This document shows positions 63,186 to 64,000 of a DNA stretch of 64,000 nucleotides, piece after piece. The notes under the pieces are model-generated. The model was given only the letters and a program-made list of their open reading frames with translations. It was not told the origin of the DNA and ran no database searches. The stretch lies in the NCBI RefSeq assembly GCF_021646545.1, contig NZ_JAKIRP010000009.1, forward strand, positions 62,001 through 126,000. Direction: 5' to 3'. Positions within the stretch are counted from its first letter, which is position 1, and the number at the start of each line of letters is the position of its first letter. The position numbers were made by a program, and so were the translations under genes. This stretch comes from Chitinophaga filiformis (GTDB lineage Bacteria; Bacteroidota; Bacteroidia; Chitinophagales; Chitinophagaceae).

Positions 63186-63245
63186 AAACGCAGCCCCGGG
63201 GTTGAACCCCGCGCTACAAACACAGCAACCCCTAAAGGGGTTGAT
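63186..63245 (-). repeat. Palindromic repeat, copy A (inverted)
   Basis: On the minus strand this reads as two hairpins: CAACCCC-TTTA-GGGGTTG then, after TGTGTTTGTAGCG, CGGGGTT-CAACCCCG. It matches copies B and C with few changes. A degenerate relative may lie at about 63106-63180. Confidence 0.85.
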
Positions 63246-63281
63246 CTACGCGACCGTTGTTAATAATTTCCTCTGCATAAA

Positions 63282-63309
63282 AAAAGAGCGTTCAATTGAG
63301 CGCTCTTTT
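63282..63309. terminator. Terminator-like hairpin
   Basis: AAAAGAGCG (63282-63290) pairs with CGCTCTTTT (63301-63309), with a CAATTG palindrome in the loop. It can work on either strand and may end transcription from the LuxR gene to its right. Confidence 0.6.
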
Positions 63310-63401
63310 ACTTTTAAAGCCATGTAATACCTTGTTTCCAGACATAGAGGCGCCTGGCAGCATTCCCGTTGTTTATTGGATCAAATTCACAACAAACCAC
63401 C

Positions 63402-63470
63402 AATCAACCCCGTCAGGGGTTGCCGTGTTTGTAGCGCGGGGTTTTCAACCCCGGGTATCAAATGTATGCG
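63402..63470 (+). repeat. Palindromic repeat, copy B
   Basis: Same two-hairpin element on the plus strand: CAACCCC-GTCA-GGGGTTG, GTGTTTGTAGCG, CGGGGTTTTCAACCCCG, then GTATCAAATGTATGCG. Confidence 0.9.
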
Positions 63471-63545
63471 CGACATTCACAATCCCCGGGGTCTTCGATG
63501 CAGCGGTGACATTCGCAACGCCGGCATCGGATACAACAAACCATC

Positions 63546-63614
63546 AATCAACCCCTTTAGCGGTTGCGTGTTTGTAGCGCGGGGTTTTCAACCCCGGGGT
63601 ATCAAATGCATGCG
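63546..63614 (+). repeat. Palindromic repeat, copy C
   Basis: Same element as copy B, with CAACCCC-TTTAG-CGGTTG first and an unaltered GTGTTTGTAGCG / CGGGGTTTTCAACCCCG core, ending GGTATCAAATGCATGCG. Further fragments (TATCAAATGCTATGCG at 63634, TATTAAATGCATAC at 63668) follow. Confidence 0.9.
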
Positions 63615-63711
63615 TGAGGTCCCCGGCATCCGATATCAAATGCTATGCGTGGCATTGGTAACCCTGGGTATTAAATGCATACCGCGTGAATCAAATATCA
63701 TCTCGGGAAAT

Positions 63712-64000
63712 TTACCGGGCATGCGTTCCCCCGTAACCGATCGCAAATTTGACGAGGGCATTGGGTCCTGAGAGCTGTAGTTTCTTGGTGATATTATGCC
63801 GGTGATTATCTACTGTGCGTACACTGATACATTTAAAAGACGCGATGTCCCTGCTGCTCATACCCCGGGCTATCATATCCAGGATTTTAGCTTCTGTTTT
63901 GCTCAATCGTTCATTGATCACAGTGCCCCTGCCATCAGCATGAATAGGAGGTATTATCGTCTCTTTAACAGGTCCGAGGGTCTCCCTGATATGATGGTAT
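63712..64000 (-). CDS. LuxR-type helix-turn-helix regulator (N-terminus outside window)
   Basis: The frame is open to the right window edge, so this is the C-terminal part of a larger protein. The last 70 residues form a LuxR/FixJ HTH (LSKTEAKILDMIARGMSSRD; ISVRTVDNHRHNITKKLQL). Upstream residues (HHIRETLGPVKETI) look like a linker after a receiver or sensor domain. A start at GTG 63921 would leave only the HTH and is less likely. Its target is unknown. Confidence 0.85.
   Translation of the reverse strand, partial: YHHIRETLGPVKETIIPPIHADGRGTVINERLSKTEAKILDMIARGMSSRDIASFKCISVRTVDNHRHNITKKLQLSGPNALVKFAIGYGGTHAR

Larger units (their letters stand above)
62558..63711. other. Non-coding stretch of 1154 bases between ThuA and LuxR genes
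   Basis: The first 380 bases (62558-62940) show no clear feature. Then come three ATTAACAA boxes, a possible small RNA, a terminator-like hairpin and three copies of a palindromic repeat, each listed separately. Short open frames across 63296-63771 run through the repeats and do not look coding. Confidence 0.6.

Noticed and set aside
63402-63614. CRISPR-like array at the right end
   Set aside because: Only three copies, one of them inverted, with unequal gaps and self-complementary units; no cas genes. A palindromic intergenic repeat explains it better.
63296-63771. Short plus-strand open frames across the repeats
   Set aside because: They run through the palindromic repeats and overlap the LuxR gene on the other strand; the translations show no domain and a composition set by the repeats.
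1-64000. tRNA or rRNA genes
   Set aside because: No cloverleaf with a conserved TTCGA-type arm or rRNA segment was recognised by eye; a tRNAscan run would settle it.

Overview
The window looks like a chromosome segment of a Bacteroidota bacterium, most likely Chitinophagaceae and Chitinophaga-like. The reasons are a type IX secretion sorting domain (CHU_C) behind SprB-type repeats, a yeast-type (GT3) glycogen synthase fused to an alpha-glucan phosphorylase, lipoprotein signals ending in S-C, few Shine-Dalgarno sites, promoter-like TAnnTTTG boxes, and a SWIB-domain protein. The genus is inference. No rRNA, tRNA, transposase or CRISPR array was recognised.

Left part (1-18000): storage-carbon and stress genes. 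A leftward operon runs BON protein, glycogen debranching enzyme, GT3-GT35 fusion and an SDR oxidoreductase cut by the window edge. Around it lie an M50 site-2 protease with CBS domains, a conserved lipoprotein, an L,D-transpeptidase, a PfkB-type kinase, a YdcF protein, a quinone-oxidoreductase-like enzyme, an AraC regulator, dodecin, an erythromycin-esterase-like hydrolase and a DUF4142 lipoprotein.

Middle (18000-29100): accessory material. An orphan pectate-lyase-fold protein resembling a phage tailspike lies between a structured leader and a strong terminator. A chromate-resistance set follows: a ChrB domain fused to an AraC helix-turn-helix, the ChrA pump and an exported Fe/Mn superoxide dismutase. 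Next come an ArsR-SRPBCC-DoxX operon, a GntR regulator with a LacI-like sensor domain, and small uncharacterised proteins, one preceded by an unusual 11-bp periodic repeat.

Large right block (29900-53970): a Wzx/Wzy-type exopolysaccharide cluster on the + strand. It holds a FlaA1/PglF-type dehydratase, Wza, a Wzc-like tyrosine kinase with a Gly-Tyr repeat tail, a UDP-sugar dehydrogenase, two UDP-GlcNAc 2-epimerases, a flippase, a polymerase, a pyruvyltransferase, an acyltransferase, several GT4-like glycosyltransferases, an alcohol-dehydrogenase/Gfo-Idh fusion, a heparinase-fold protein without signal peptide, a PglC/WcaJ-type initiating transferase with a duplicated tail, and a PglE-like aminotransferase. 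With the PglD-like acetyltransferase at 60508 the set could make UDP-diacetylbacillosamine and start the polymer with it (inference). The flank (54000-61100) adds a DUF4838 protein, a SprB/CHU_C surface protein, FkbM and class I methyltransferases and a polysaccharide deacetylase.

Right end (61250-64000): a SWIB protein with a histone-H1-like tail, a ThuA-like protein, a long non-coding stretch with a possible small RNA and three copies of a palindromic repeat, and the C-terminal end of a LuxR-type regulator running off the window.
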